A DNA stretch of 64,000 nt from positions 124,001-188,000 of the forward strand of contig PUQB01000088.1 in the NCBI GenBank assembly GCA_003024785.1, read 5' to 3'. The DNA comes from Selaginella tamariscina. Its lineage: Eukaryota; Streptophyta; Lycopodiopsida; Selaginellales; Selaginellaceae. A model generated the notes under the pieces. It saw only the letters and a program-made list of their open reading frames with translations, did not search any database and had not been told where the DNA came from. A program made the translations under genes and the position numbers. Shown piece by piece: positions 1 to 11,850 of this stretch; positions within the stretch are counted from its first letter, which is position 1; every line of letters starts with the position of its first letter.

Positions 1-391
1 ATGAAAGATTAATTGGGCTTCATGGGGAGATCAGTCGCTTAAGGATAATGAAGAATGCACATATCTTAGTAGTAGACGACTCTCCTCAGAAGGCTATGCT
101 CAACTAAAACATTGCTTGTATTCACCCAATCACTTTCGATCCATATTTTGATACTAATATTATGGATGAGCTAGTGAATTACTTGGATACGTGCCTCAGA
201 AAGAAGAATCTCGAAAATTTTGTGAGCAGTATCCACCGTATCAAACATTTCCTGAAGCTTTTCTTTCTCGTGATTTTGAATTTTATAAAATGAAGGATAG
301 CAACCGGGCGCTTTATAATATTATTCTTAAGGAACGTCATTCTTTAGATGAGCCTTTATGCAGACCTGGTCTTATTACATTTATGTATTAA
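1..391 (+). pseudogene. 3' fragment of FCP1/NIF-type HAD phosphatase-like gene
   Basis: This is the C-terminal part of a HAD-superfamily protein of the FCP1/NLI-interacting-factor type, cut at the window edge. A second, longer copy lies in inverted orientation at 61666-62580, and the two match through the VVDDSPQKAML motif region. The copy is broken. A TAA stop at 105-107 sits where the other copy has CAA (Gln). The T-run at 218-221 is one base shorter than in the other copy, shifting the frame. After the shift an open stretch runs to a TAA at 389-391 and encodes YPPYQTFPEAFLSRDFEF and about 45 further residues, probably the original C-terminus, which the other copy has itself lost. The DNA after the stop belongs to the same duplicated block. 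It is most likely a dead duplicate. The family assignment rests mainly on the longer copy. Confidence 0.7.
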
Positions 392-819
392 CAAGGATGG
401 CAACTCCCAATTGCATTCGTGAGAGTGTTAGTGGTGGCAACAACATCAAGATATTGACCAAAATGATTTGATTAATCCGGAGAGTAAATGAGGAGATTTC
501 TCTGTATGGTTAGGAAGAAAGTATTTATAAATAAATTAACATGTTGATAAGAAAATGATTTCATTTGTAATTATGTTTAATAGTATTTCTTCATTATTGT
601 AAACTATTTTTAAAATAATATGAATATTCTAAGATATTTTAGGAATATTCCTAACTAAGTAAGATTATTGAAGGATTAATTAATTAATTAATTAATATTT
701 AAGGCTTAATTACATATTAATTAAATGATCAAATAATAATTAAAACTTAAGTATTAATTAGTAATTTATTTTATATTCCCATTTTCACGTATCATGCCCA
801 CTTTAGTTACAATATGCAT
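1..819 (+). repeat. left arm of a long inverted duplication
   Basis: Positions 1-819 match the reverse complement of 61112-61937 with only scattered substitutions and small indels, by eye well above 90 percent identity. The match covers the phosphatase-like 3' coding part and about 430 bp of AT-rich 3' flank containing a run of ATTA repeats. The left arm runs into the window start, so its true length is unknown. Its right end is abrupt at about 819-820, where an LTR-family fragment begins. Confidence 0.9.
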
Positions 820-1252
820 CTTGGGGAGTTTGCTTAGCAAAACACTCATGTTTGCCTACAACGCACACTTATGTCTTCATTAAGTACTAGCCCTAGGACT
901 AAGGTATGACTTAACTATTCAAACCCTTAGAGGTTAGTCGTGGGTCAGGGTACTCCTTGTCTCCCTAAAGGGGTTGTACTCTCGAATGAAGGTGATTCCT
1001 TAAGGGATAAGAGACAATGCCTTAACTCTATCATGGGGGTACGTGTGGGACACATCTCCTTTGGGGTTAGGGCATGAGCCTGTTTAGGTCTCCTAGGGCA
1101 GGATCCTAAAGTCTACTCAGGTTATCCTCTGAGGTTTAGAAGGTAGCCATTCTAGGGACTTAGAGTAGGACTTTAAGTCTCATGCCTGTTTAAATATATG
1201 TCTTAGGGTTGTTTTGGAAGACTTAGTGTTGATCACACATAGTGTTGATGCT
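820..1252 (+). mobile_element. Truncated LTR of the ~1.8 kb LTR family, part 1
   Basis: The sequence matches the inner and terminal parts of the large LTR family seen intact at 1253-3044, in the same orientation. It is cut at the left where the duplicated host block ends, and split on the right by a younger LTR of its own family. The remainder resumes at 3045. Strand is given relative to the element at 37875-44406, whose primer-binding site fixes the orientation. It is an old fossil piece. Confidence 0.75.
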
Positions 1253-3044
1253 TGTCATAGTTTTTACTATGACTCAACCCTTTACTTTGGACGTTGACTA
1301 TTGTTACCTACTGTATTATGTTGATAAGCCCTAGGTGTAGAAGAAACAGGCCCGCTTAGTGCACTTGAATATCTAGTGATGGTCCGGCCGGGTGTCATTA
1401 GGTATTTGCAAGAAACTCTGGGCGAAGCTAGCACTTCCATCTAGAAAACTCTTACCTTGGTTTTCCGTGTCCCAGTTGGATTAATGGCTAGTTCCGGTGA
1501 GTTCGGCATGTCGGATATGCTTAGAAATACCCCCAGGTTTGACAGGTTAGGGTTTAGGGGTCGATGGATAACTCACCAAGTATGTTCCCTCTGGGAATGA
1601 GATTTCAGTGCTAGCCCACTTATGTAAATAAGAAAACAGGGGGGGGCCTCTGTCACATAAATAAGGTAGTATATAGGAGTGAGGGTTTTTGGGTTCATGA
1701 CTGAGCTCGTTACTCTTCTCCCGGTGCAAGCTCTAGCTTGTGTCGTTAAGGCACAACCCTCTGTTGTGCCGCCCTAACTTTCAGATGCCAGGGGTACGTC
1801 CACCTTCGGGGTAGCTTACCCTTAATGTTGGCGAATCCGTGCCTGGGAGGTCTTGTCGAAATGCACGTTCCAAGAGGCAGAGGTTGAGGCTTGTCTCCAG
1901 CCTCCTCCTCCACGTCAAGCTAGGTGTAGCACTCACGGCCAAGCAAGGCACATCCGTGTCCTTGTCCAACTGTGAGCGTGGGATCTTGTTTGACAGGTTC
2001 ATGTTACTTGGTTCCTGAGGGTTCATTGAGGGGTTCTAGAGTCGGCATTTAAGAGCCACATTTGTGGCACTTGGTGCAACTCTTGAATCTAAGGGTTATG
2101 GCATGATAGCCCACATCGAGGAAGGCAGTGTCACATGGAGATGTGACACTGGGCTAAACGTCACATGGTACAACGCATGAGGCACGCCCTTTAGGGTTAT
2201 GTCATGGGCTTGTCACCAAGGGGTTGGATACTTTAGCAAATAGACATGCTTGTGCTTGCACTAGGGTGCTAAGCCTTGGGCATCCGCTCAAGGGAGGTTA
2301 GGTCTCATAACTAGGTGTGCTTAGGCACACTTGGCTAGGGGAGTGTTCTCTTTGAAATTCAAGAGTTGAACAACCTAAACATGTTAGCAGGAGCCCTTTC
2401 GTGAGGCACTCGCAAGGTCATGTGCTTAGGGTTATCCCAAACCTAACCTTAGGGAGTTTGCTTAGCAGAACACTCGTGTCCGCCTACGGTGCACACTCGT
2501 GTCCGCCTACGGTGCACACTCGTGTCCTCACTAAGTACTAGCCCTAGGTCTAGGGTATAACTTGGCCACTCAAACCCTTAGGGGTTAGTCGTGGTTCAGG
2601 GTACCCCTTGTCGCCCTAAAGGGGTTGTACTCCCGAATGAGGGTGATTCCTCAAGGGGTAAGTGACGATGCCTTAGCTCTGTTCAGGGGTATGTGTGGAA
2701 AACACATCTCCTTGATGGGGGTTAGGGCATGAGCATGTCTAGGTCTTCTAGGGCAAGACCCTAAGTCAACTAGGGTTATCCCTCCAGGGTTTTGGGGGCA
2801 GACACTCTAGGGAGACTTAGGCTAAACCCTAAGTCAATTAGGGTTATCCCTCAAGGGTTCTGGGGGCAGACATTCTTAGGAGACTTAGGCTAAACCCTAA
2901 GTCTCCTGTCCACTTGGGCATTAGAGTCTAACCCTAAGGGTCGTTGGGGTTGTTCTGGGAAACTTAGCGTTGCTCACACAGGGTGATGACGCCAAATGGC
3001 CACATGGCAGCCACGTGTTGGCCCTTTGGGTTAAAACTCAGACA
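1253..3044 (+). mobile_element. Solo LTR (~1.8 kb family), nested
   Basis: This is a complete LTR of about 1792 bp, starting TGTCATAGTTTTTACTATGAC and ending CTCAGACA. The flanking 5-bp target duplication ATGCT is perfect (1248-1252 and 3045-3049). No internal region is attached, so it is a solo LTR left by recombination. It is inserted in an older LTR of the same family. It contains a poly-G tract near 1640, a short tandem repeat of the 68-bp type near 2760-2900, and an open stretch at 1781-2026 on the minus strand that recurs in sister copies. Confidence 0.85.
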
Positions 3045-3336
3045 ATGCTGAATAGCCATTTGACAATCACGTGTTAACTCTTTGGGTTAAAACTCTAACA
3101 ATAAGCCTATCTAGGTCTTCTAAGGTAAGATCCTAAGTCTTCTCAAGTTATCCTTTAGAATAATTAATTTATATGACTTAGGGCATCACTTTAAATTTTA
3201 TGCTTATTCGGACATTTGAATTAGACTTTAAGGTTGTCTTGAAAGACTTACCGTTGTTTACATTGAATGGTGATGCTAAATTAACCACTTAACATCCACA
3301 TGTTAATCCTTCTGGTCAAAACTCTAACATGGGTTA
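3045..3336 (+). mobile_element. Older LTR remnant (part 2) plus another partial LTR copy
   Basis: From 3045 to about 3093 the older LTR that was split by the solo LTR is completed, ending in AAAACTCTAACA. From there to about 3336 a second degenerate piece of the same LTR family follows in tandem, again ending in AAAACTCTAACA. Both are old fossils with no coding content. Confidence 0.6.
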
Positions 3337-3689
3337 TAACGAGTTATAACAGTCACACTTGAGAAAAAGAGGTTCTTCACTAGGAGACCAATAGTTTTGA
3401 TGAGGGCTAAATGGCATTTGCAGAGTTCAAGTGTGCTAATTACACTGATTGTTTGACTTAACGTTGTGCAAAGCTCTGACTCTGACTCAGATTTGTGTGA
3501 TTTTCATCCATCGATTCTTCAAGTTGTTGCATGTAATACTTTTTAGAAAGAATAACAACTCTTGGATCCCATTTAAACCAACAGCCTCTTATACATATGC
3601 CTTGCTCTTCTCGGAGATTATGGAAGCCTACAAAAAGGTATCTTGAGTATGTTCAAACTAACAATGATTAACTTGTAAATGAGCCTTCC

Positions 3690-5690
3690 ACACTAAAAGC
3701 AAGCTATGGGAAGGATGAATACAATGAACAAATGGCCAACAGATCGTGGACCTCATTGATTTTTCTCTCAATAAGTGGGTCTTTAAGGCAATGCTTATTT
3801 TCAGGTGTAAAATCTGTATTTTAAATGTATAATTTTATGTAAAACCAAAATTATGCATTTAAAATGCAGATTTTGCACTAAAAAATACGCACTCCTTCAA
3901 AGTCAAATGTGGATCACTTAATCTTATAGCTAAGGGTTGCAATCAGAGAGAAGGAATAAACTTTCGTAAGGTGCACTCACCCGTGGTCAAGATTACTTGT
4001 GTTAGAGTTCTTTTCTACGTGCACCATATGGATACCAAGAACTCTTTTCTGCATGGAGACATTGACTAAGAAGTATATATCACCCGTGGTTAAGATTACT
4101 TCTCTTAGAGTTGTTTTCCACGTGCACCATATGGATACCAAGAACTCTTTTCTGCAAGGAGACATTGATTAAGAAGTATATATGCAGCAGCCACTGTATT
4201 TCAAAGCAAACGAAATCATTTATGGTCTTAAACAAGGTCCTCAGATCTGTAAATCATCAATTCTTATCTCATGGATATCGCATATCAGAAGCATAAACCA
4301 GTCTTTATAGGAGTCCACGTCCATGATCTTGGCACCGCAACCAGCTTCTAATCTTATGGATACAGTTAAATAATGAATTTTAAAGCGGCCTTTCGTGCAA
4401 CGGATGTTGAAGAAATAACACATTTAGGTTTTCTGGTACACAAAGATCTATATATTGGAGATCTTTCCTTCAGCGACGGAAGTATATTGACACAATCTCA
4501 AGTTTGAGCAACTACTACCCTTTACAACACCAGATATTACACTTGCTGTTTTGCCTCGAAATTCTTTTAGAGGTATTTCTTTTCAACTTCACCTGCCGAT
4601 TCCTTTTAACTCTTTTAGAGGTATTTCTTTTGGAAGTCGAACGACACTTTACTTGCAAATTCCTTTTACACGAAACAACTTCCCTTTCAAATTGTTGTAA
4701 CAAATGGCCGCCTGAATATTTTGTTAACTTGTTACCACAGTCTCCTTAAGCCAGAAGCTATGCCAAGATTGGTACGCTGTATGTTGATTTATTCGTTATA
4801 TTGCAGGAACTCTCCACTATACAGATGGTGGGGCCCGCAAGATATCCAAGGTTTTGCTGATGTAAATTTTGCCATGCACCATTCCGATAGTTCGTTTAAG
4901 ACAGGATGGTGCTTTCGGATTAATAAAGCCTTATTAGTTCGAAGAGCAAGAAGCAAAATATCATTGCTCTCTCCACTGCAAAAGTGGATTACCATGTTTT
5001 CTTCTCTACTGCAAAAGCCGATTACCATGAATTTTTCTCTACAACAAAGGAGGTTGTAAGCTACTAAGGTTTACCAATATGTTGGATGCAGGTCCCACTA
5101 TTGTTTCTAATGACAATACAAGTGCTATTTATATGGCTAGGAAAGCATGAAGCATCATCACATAAACACATGATTGTTGGTCACGCAACAAGTTGATTTG
5201 GAGAGATCTATCTTATTCATGTGCCCACATCCAACTTACTAACTAACATTCTTACCAAGCATATTAGAAAGTGATTTTCTCAGGCATAAAAACATTTTTG
5301 GACTTAACATTGGACGTTCTTAGGTGAGATGGTTGCCTTCTCCACCGGGAAATTATTATTTAAATTTATTAATGTTTTGTTTTTCTTTATGAACACAAAG
5401 AACGGAGTCGTATGAGTTCAAGGGGGAGAGACCACGAGAAACTATTGTCTCACAGTGTTTCGCTATGGAGAGCAAGAGTTATCTTTCACAGGGGAGTTTC
5501 TTTTGGTTTAAGAGAAGATATAGAGAGCAAGTATTATTTTCACAAGGGAGTGTTTTCTTCCAAGCATTGGTTCTCTCAGGGGGAGTTTTAGGCTGCACAA
5601 ACAAAGAGATTATTTGTGTTCAAGGGGGAGTGCTGAGTGTGAGAAGCAGTTGGCCACAACTATGAGACATGCACTCTTTTCACTGCTTGT
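3690..5690 (+). mobile_element. Ty1/copia-type retrotransposon relic
   Basis: Scattered reverse-transcriptase and RNase H signatures of the copia type appear in order on the plus strand: NKWVFK near 3770, LIAKGCNQ near 3925, MDTKNSFLHGDI near 4030-4160, an RNase H stretch near 4850-4980 and the DNTSAIYMA-like region near 5115. The purine-rich stretch AAGGGGGAG near 5625, followed by TGCTGAGTGTGAG, looks like the polypurine tract and the start of the 3' LTR. Several similar purine tracts precede it between 5400 and 5600. The element is old and heavily broken, with many breaks, and neither LTR can be delimited with confidence. A foldback element is inserted in its reverse-transcriptase region. 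The range could start earlier, near 3440. Confidence 0.7.
3805..3878. repeat. Foldback (MITE-like) insertion inside the copia relic
   Basis: Two 32-bp arms at 3805-3836 and 3847-3878 are inverted copies of each other with 29 of 32 positions matching, separated by a 10-bp loop. All three mismatches are T in the left arm against C in the right arm as aligned. The hairpin lies between the NKWVFK and LIAKGCNQ signatures of the copia relic, which are adjacent in the family, so it is an insertion. The full inserted segment is roughly 3788-3895. Confidence 0.7.
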
Positions 5691-6749
5691 TCATTATATA
5701 TATAATATATTCCATTCTAACGACACTCATTTTGCAAGGCAAGTTTTGCAGTTTTCATATTACACTCGTCCTTCTGCTCCTTATACACCTTCCCAGCTCT
5801 CCTAGACCACAGGCCCGCACCTTCATACGCCTCTAGACACACCTTCTTATTCCAGTAACAACTTGCTGCATGTTCAGCATCTGTCTCGTTTTGAAAATAT
5901 CGTGAAATACAGAAACCTGTTCAGATCTAAGTAAAGAGACTTCTATATATCGATCCACAGATGCAGGGATGCTATATAGTCAGAAATTTGTTTTGCCTTC
6001 TTGAAACAATTTGCTGCCAATCCAAGCTTCTCACAGAGTTTGGGTTGATTTGCATATTCTGGAAGATGGAACTAGCAACATGTAAAATATATTAGCTATT
6101 ATTTTGTCAAGTCTTAAAAGTAGACAATAGTATTAATAGATTGTCTACTTTCTATGTAACATATTTATCACTTAATAAAAATATATCTTAAAAAAGAAAC
6201 TCTAGAAACATAAAGATCAAGGCAAAAGATTATGGATCTAAATAAGCCACACACATGAAACGGTTTATCGATGGTGAAGCTCTTTGCAACATCAGCAGTT
6301 CTGGAAAAGACGTGAGCAGCTCGAGAAAGCTGGCCGCAAATACATCCAAAATTCTCGCTTCAGCCTTTCATCGGCCTTTGCTTTCCCTTTTCCCGTTAAC
6401 TTATATTACAGCTTTCGTTCCGCACACTCATAGAAGCCGAACCAGAGCTGAGCTTCATCAAAGGTGATATTGGCTGCGGCAGGATCCTTATAAAACAAAC
6501 ACGCACACACATCCAAGACACCTAAATACATACATGCCTGTGTGTATTTATGCCCCTACGTTGGGACCTGTATTACTACCATTATAAGCACAGAAATACG
6601 AAATGTGTATATGTGAATACAGACAATGGTCATATACTGTGAAAGCAAATGATGATTTTATTAAATTACTGAGATTGAACTCCTTCACTCCTGCGCTCTC
6701 CTTGCTCTCCTTGCCCTTGTATTTGCCGTCTGTGCTGCAGGAACGAGAT
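5691..6749. other. Copia 3' LTR remnant and unassigned sequence
   Basis: The first part (to about 5950) probably belongs to the 3' LTR of the copia relic. From 5950 to 6749 I see AT-rich sequence and open stretches without family resemblance. No RNA gene or convincing exon was found. Confidence 0.4.
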
Positions 6750-9184
6750 TCACAGGCAGAGCTTGCAAGGGATGTATATTGCGAGTTGATGCCCTTGTGT
6801 GGCCTGCCTCAATGCCACTGGTAGTTGTGCCCGAGCCAACACCATTCCATGTCGTGCCACCCCACGTGTGTTGTTAGGTGCAGCCTGTGCCTGTCTATGC
6901 TGTATCATCTGGAGCTGCTGTGGAGGTTGCACGGCTGCAGCCTGGTGCTGCCATCGCTGAGACCGTGTTACCCCGTATGTATTGTTTGCTGAAGCCTGAG
7001 GCTGTGCCAACCAGACAGAAGAGGTTGCACCCAAGACTGTGTCACTCCACGCACGTGAGGCGCATCAATAGCAGTGGTAAGCCGTTTTGCTGGAGGCACA
7101 TCACCAGTTGAAGACCGCTTTGTGGAAAGAACATTACTGGTTGTAGGCCTGGGATGGAAAGCTGAGTGCTTGAGGCTGGCATAGTGCTTTGCAAGATCCG
7201 TTTTGTTGTTCAGTATGGTGTCAAATATAGTAGCGTTGGGGTAGCCACACCCTTGGCAGCCATTCAGCACTAGCAAGTAGCGAATGACGACACTCTCCTC
7301 CAAAGATTTGGGCACAACGTAACAATTATTGTTTTTGAAGGACTCCTGCCACTCGTCAAACACTTCAACAATGGCAACACATGAAAGGGATCTGCTGAAG
7401 AGCCCAATTCCAGTTGCAGTACCTGCGTACTTAGCAAGTATGCCAAGTAAGGAGTACAGTAGATCCCTTCTCCACTAGCTGCACCACATGACATGTACTT
7501 GGTCTTGCTCAATGCTCTAATCCCATTCCGGAGGATGAATACCAATTCTTACAATGGCTGCCATGAAATGCAAAGAAGGACCTACCTCCGAGCTTTGCTT
7601 CCCTCTCTGGTGCATCGTGGAACACCACAAACTGTGCAGTAACTCCAGGAAGGGGAAGCTCCTGGTTCTTACTTAGTTGTTGCATGGCCATTCTGTTGCT
7701 GAAGAGGCAAAACTGGATGAGTTTATAACTCAACCGGGGAACCACTGGTTGTACATTCACTTCGACTCCATGCTCTGTTTGTGTGTTCACATGAGACTTT
7801 GTGGTCAAGAGAGCTTCCAGATCATCCTCACTATTGCACTTTGCCATGTCGGTAATGCTCGGGAGAGTGCCAAAAACATTATTAACCACCTCAAACATTT
7901 TGTTCCCTGGATCACACACTGAACCTGAGTCCCAAACCATCCATTCCGACATCTTCAATACAAATGCATAAGCTTACACACACACGCACACATAAATAGA
8001 AGTTATATAAGAGCTTACCTTATCTCCCTGTTCTTGAATAAGAAGCTTGGAAAGGGCTCCATGACATCCCGCTTGGTCCCATTACGTGCTGCTGCAGCCA
8101 TGAATGCAAGCTCCAACTCCACAACTTGATATGACGTTTTGAGTTCTCTTAGAACGCAAGCACCCACGCCTTGCTCTGGCAAGTGAAGAGACAAATATCC
8201 TTGCTACACACTTGTAGCTTCATAGGCTCCATAGGAAGAGAGTCCAAGCACAGCGGCACCACCCTGGCAATCTGTTTAGCTGCCTTCCAAGGAAGCTCAC
8301 TAGACCAATATTAAGTTGTCCATCTTGCTGCACGTACCAGTTCCTCATACATCAGTGCATTGTTTTCCTTGATGGAGTCCAAAGTGATATTTGGAATTTT
8401 GGAAGTCTTCACAGTTGGTCGATTACTACTACTCACAACAAAGCTGATAAGTATCTCCACAAGTGCAGGAACTAGGCTATTCAGACCGTAACGAAGAACC
8501 TCACAAACTTTGTCACCAGTGGAGATAACCATAGGTATGAAATCCTGCTTTGAAATTGAGGAAGCTCTCCACTTTCAATTCCATACTTGAGGTTCAATAC
8601 AAGCCGCTTCTCTTTGCAAATTCCCAACCCATATGCCACAGACTCATTGTGAATTAATTTGCCAAGGTCCATACCAATGCACACATCATTGGCCGTAACT
8701 GCTATTGCAAAAGACTGCAGAATAGTATCTTCACTATTACAGCAGTGAGAAGCAGCTTTGTCCACCATCCCGTGCAAGGAACCTGGAGACACTGTGTGAT
8801 CCGGCAACATGGGAAGTGAGTATCCTTTCAGATTACCATGCTCAGTGTTATTGGATTGGCAATCTTTCTTGGCCTTATCATGCTTCCAACATATTCAGAA
8901 TGTGGTCCAACATGCTCATCAAGCTTGGTTTCTCGGGATCACCAAGTCCTTGAATCTTCTCGTTGAGATCCATGATCCTCCCATCCAATGGATTTTCCCC
9001 CACAAATGTTATCAGGCAATCTGGCATGTTTAAAAAGAAACAGAAACCATCTATCTCTACTCGGACTGTATACCCTTCGTCGTTCATACCAATTTTCAGT
9101 GTGAATCCTACAGATAGTTTAACTATCCGTTCGAATTGGAAGCCTCCCATGAAAAAAGAGCACGGTCTAGACAACACATAATGC
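6750..9184 (-). pseudogene. PARP6/8-like ADP-ribosyltransferase pseudogene
   Basis: The minus strand carries pieces of a PARP-type ADP-ribosyltransferase, the family that transfers ADP-ribose from NAD+ to protein targets. The catalytic signatures are clear: FAFHGSHCKNW (7545-7585) with the NAD-binding His, RNGIRALSKTKYM and CGAASGEGIYCTP just after it, then CYVVPKSLEESVVIRYLLV near 7270-7330. Upstream, from an acceptor near 9184, comes MNDEGYTVRVEIDGF and a long N-terminal region as in PARP6/8-type proteins. After the catalytic domain a Gln/Ala-rich tail with repeated NNTYGVTR-like units runs to 6750. A 66-nt intron (7953-8018) is recognisable. The reading frame changes at least five times, and a TAA interrupts it at 8311-8313, so this is a pseudogene. 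The subfamily call is inference from the motif spacing. Confidence 0.75.
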
Positions 9185-9909
9185 CTAAAAATGTACCAGA
9201 TATGAAGACAAGTGTGGATGGAGCAACCCAAGATCGGCACAGTTCTATCGAAAATTACCCAAATAAATAAGGGATTTAGTCTTAAAACCTATTTCATCTG
9301 TATTTAATGCATCCGGCATTTGTTACTATATTTAGTTATTTATCTCACGCGTTCATTCCAATTCACACGTGTAATTTTCACATAGCTCGCAAACAAACAT
9401 ACATTTTTATATATGTATTTATATACATGTGTACTAAAATGTTTTAATTAAAATATATATTTTCAAAACTAATGATGTAACACTTTTAAACACTTATTAA
9501 ATTTTTAGAAATGAACTTAAACTTATAAAAGAAATTGATTATATAAATAATAAAAAAGTACTTAAATACAAGTAAACTATTATTAATACTTTAAAATATA
9601 AACATGTCAACACTCTTCACCTAAGTCTATTAAAGATTGTCGTAAGGAAGTTACTAATATACATTTATATACATATTTATCAGTGTTATATGATTTAATC
9701 TTTGCTTTTCTTATTAATGTCACTGATTAATTTTAAAGCTAAATTTAAATTATAAAATTGTTTAAAAATAAATAAATCTATTATGTTTATAATTTTAATA
9801 TAATAAAATTAATATACTAATTAAATTTTCATATTAAAATGTATATATTAATTATTATTTTTAATATTTAATAAAGAATTAAATAATATTATATATTTAA
9901 ACTATATAT
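9185..9909. other. AT-rich intergenic stretch
   Basis: This is very AT-rich, low-complexity sequence with no open frame, RNA gene or repeat family that I recognise. It separates the PARP-like relic from the PPR scrap. Confidence 0.6.
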
Positions 9910-10196
9910 TGGGAAACGCCAACAATCTGGATGAGGCATTGTTGCTTGTGAGACGGATGCCGTTCGTTGCCAACAGTGTTGTCTGGACGGCTTTGTTAGG
10001 GGCGTGCAAGAAATGGAGCAACATTTGTATTGGGAAGGTGGCATTCGGTGCGTTGATGGATCTTCATGACGATGAGGAAGTGTAGGCAGGTGCTTACGTG
10101 TTGATGAGGAACATATATGAGAGGTTAGGCATGCAAGAGGAGTGCGAGCAGAAAGCAGGCACTAAGTGGTTGGAAGACCTATTTGCAGTGAGAGAA
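9910..10196 (+). pseudogene. PPR protein C-terminal (E motif) fragment
   Basis: The translation contains LDEALLLVRRMPF, VVWTALLGACKKWSN, GKVAFGALMDL and GAYVLMRNIYERLG. This is the classic last S2 and E-motif region of PLS-class PPR proteins, which act in organelle RNA editing and processing. A TAG at 10083-10085 interrupts the frame just before the GAYVLM part. No upstream PPR motifs remain: AT-rich sequence starts immediately 5'. It is a detached 3' end of a PPR gene and is almost certainly non-functional. Confidence 0.8.
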
Positions 10197-10453
10197 CTAG
10201 CGTGCGTGTATACTGTGTGTACACAGTTTGTGTTAACACGCGCAGAGAGAGAGATAGAGAGCGTGTATAGTCTGTATCTGGTTGCAGAAAGATATAGCTG
10301 CTAACATTGTATTTGTGTTGCTGCACACGTTTTAGATATACATATTCAATCTGTTACATACAAGTTAAATTACGTGTAAAACATGGAATTTTATCTAGCG
10401 TGTAATGTCTGCTAAGTGCACTGTAAGATCTACTAAGTACCCATTCCTAAACC

Positions 10454-11850
10454 TTACAAACATGACTTGTCCAGGTCGTCAAAATACGGGTGGCAAAGTG
10501 CTACTTTTGCAGATATCCTCTTAGAATGGTCATATACCAGCATCTTCTGCACAACATTAAATATTACTTAAGTTACCTTGTGTGTGTATGTACTAAATAA
10601 CAATAAAACATAACTAAGACATACATACATATATATACACAATGGTGACGTTTTTTTTTAAATGTTAATTATATTATTGATTACCTGGAGTAAATCAATG
10701 CCTTGGGATTCGAGCCCAGGAATTACATCTGCCAAGTTCTGAGAAGACCACTGTGGGTACTCACGCCAATTTCCTAGCTTGGTAACTCCAGGCCACACTG
10801 TCTCATTTGGAGTCCCCAGTAACCTGTACAAGCTTACACCCCCCTCTCTCTCTCTATGTATATATAGAGATACACACAAGTTATGTACTTGAATATGTGA
10901 AGGTCGGAGTCACCTCGAAATAATGGACTTCTCTTTGCAAGCTCCCCTGTAAAAGATGTGTGTATTTATTCATGCGTGTATAGGTATATGTGTGTCAATA
11001 TATGTATACCTACACACTCTCATACACACACACTATAGATAAGAGGTTACCGATATACAGCCTAGAGACCACATGTGGACAACAACTGAGTATCAACAGA
11101 ACCTTAGGAGCTCTATACCAGTGTAACGAACTGTCAATATGTAACAATTATATATAACATAATTAAGTTTATTTAAACATAATATTAAGTATTATAACTG
11201 TAATATTATTTAATTTACCTCAGGTGTGTAGTCTTCAAAGGAACCGTAAAAACGTGCAATTCGGAGTTGACCAATCTTTACTACACAATTGTCTTCGTCA
11301 ACAAATACATGCTGTGGCGTACATTTTAAATAACAGAATAATAACACACATGTATATTATTATATTTATATACAGCAAGCATCACTCCACGACTGTGGCA
11401 GTAATAAACTCTAATGCATAACTGGAACATTAAACTCTGAAAAAACAACGTCAGTGTATATAAAAGGACCTATTTATATATTATAATGTAAGCACTATTA
11501 CCTTGACTGTTCTGAAGTACATTGAATCGGATGAATAAGATCCATGTAGCTCTTTAGGTCGCTTTCAAAATATTAGAATTCTAATAACCTGCAGTAATCA
11601 TTATAAAGGGAAATTAATGATAAATGTGAATATATTCTGAAAATTACTACCTGAGAATGTATTTACACCCAGAGAGATCTTGTGAAATTGCAATATCACG
11701 CAACAATGTAGGTTGGACACCTTGTTCCGCTCTATCTAATCTCAATCTTCTCACACGTACAATCTGGCCTGTACGCTAGTTACGAGCCTCATAAGATTTC
11801 CATGACCCGTGCTCTCCTAGCTTTTCCAGTTTGACATAGTTCTGAAGCAT
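10454..11850 (-). pseudogene. B-type cyclin-dependent kinase (CDKB-like) pseudogene
   Basis: Eight exons can be placed on the minus strand with GT-AG borders: about 11850-11651, 11588-11512, 11436-11372, 11311-11219, 11130-11051, 10946-10889, 10823-10685 and 10546-10454. They spell a CDKB-like order: NYVKLEKLGEHGSW and a PTLLRD version of the PPTTLRE cyclin helix, FESDLKSYMD, FQLCIRVYYCHSRGV, VVKIGQLRIARFYGSF, VVHMWSLGCI, ELAKRSPLFRGDSD, LLGTPNETVWPGV, KLGNWREYPQW and a C-terminus [16 protein letters not shown]. The Gly-rich loop is degraded, the VAxK lysine is Arg, HRDLKP is gone and DFG reads QLR. There is an in-frame TAG in exon 1 (ARN-stop-RTGQ) and a frame break in the WYRAP exon. The retained introns show it is a duplicated, not retrocopied, pseudogene. 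B-type CDKs drive the plant G2/M transition. Confidence 0.85.
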
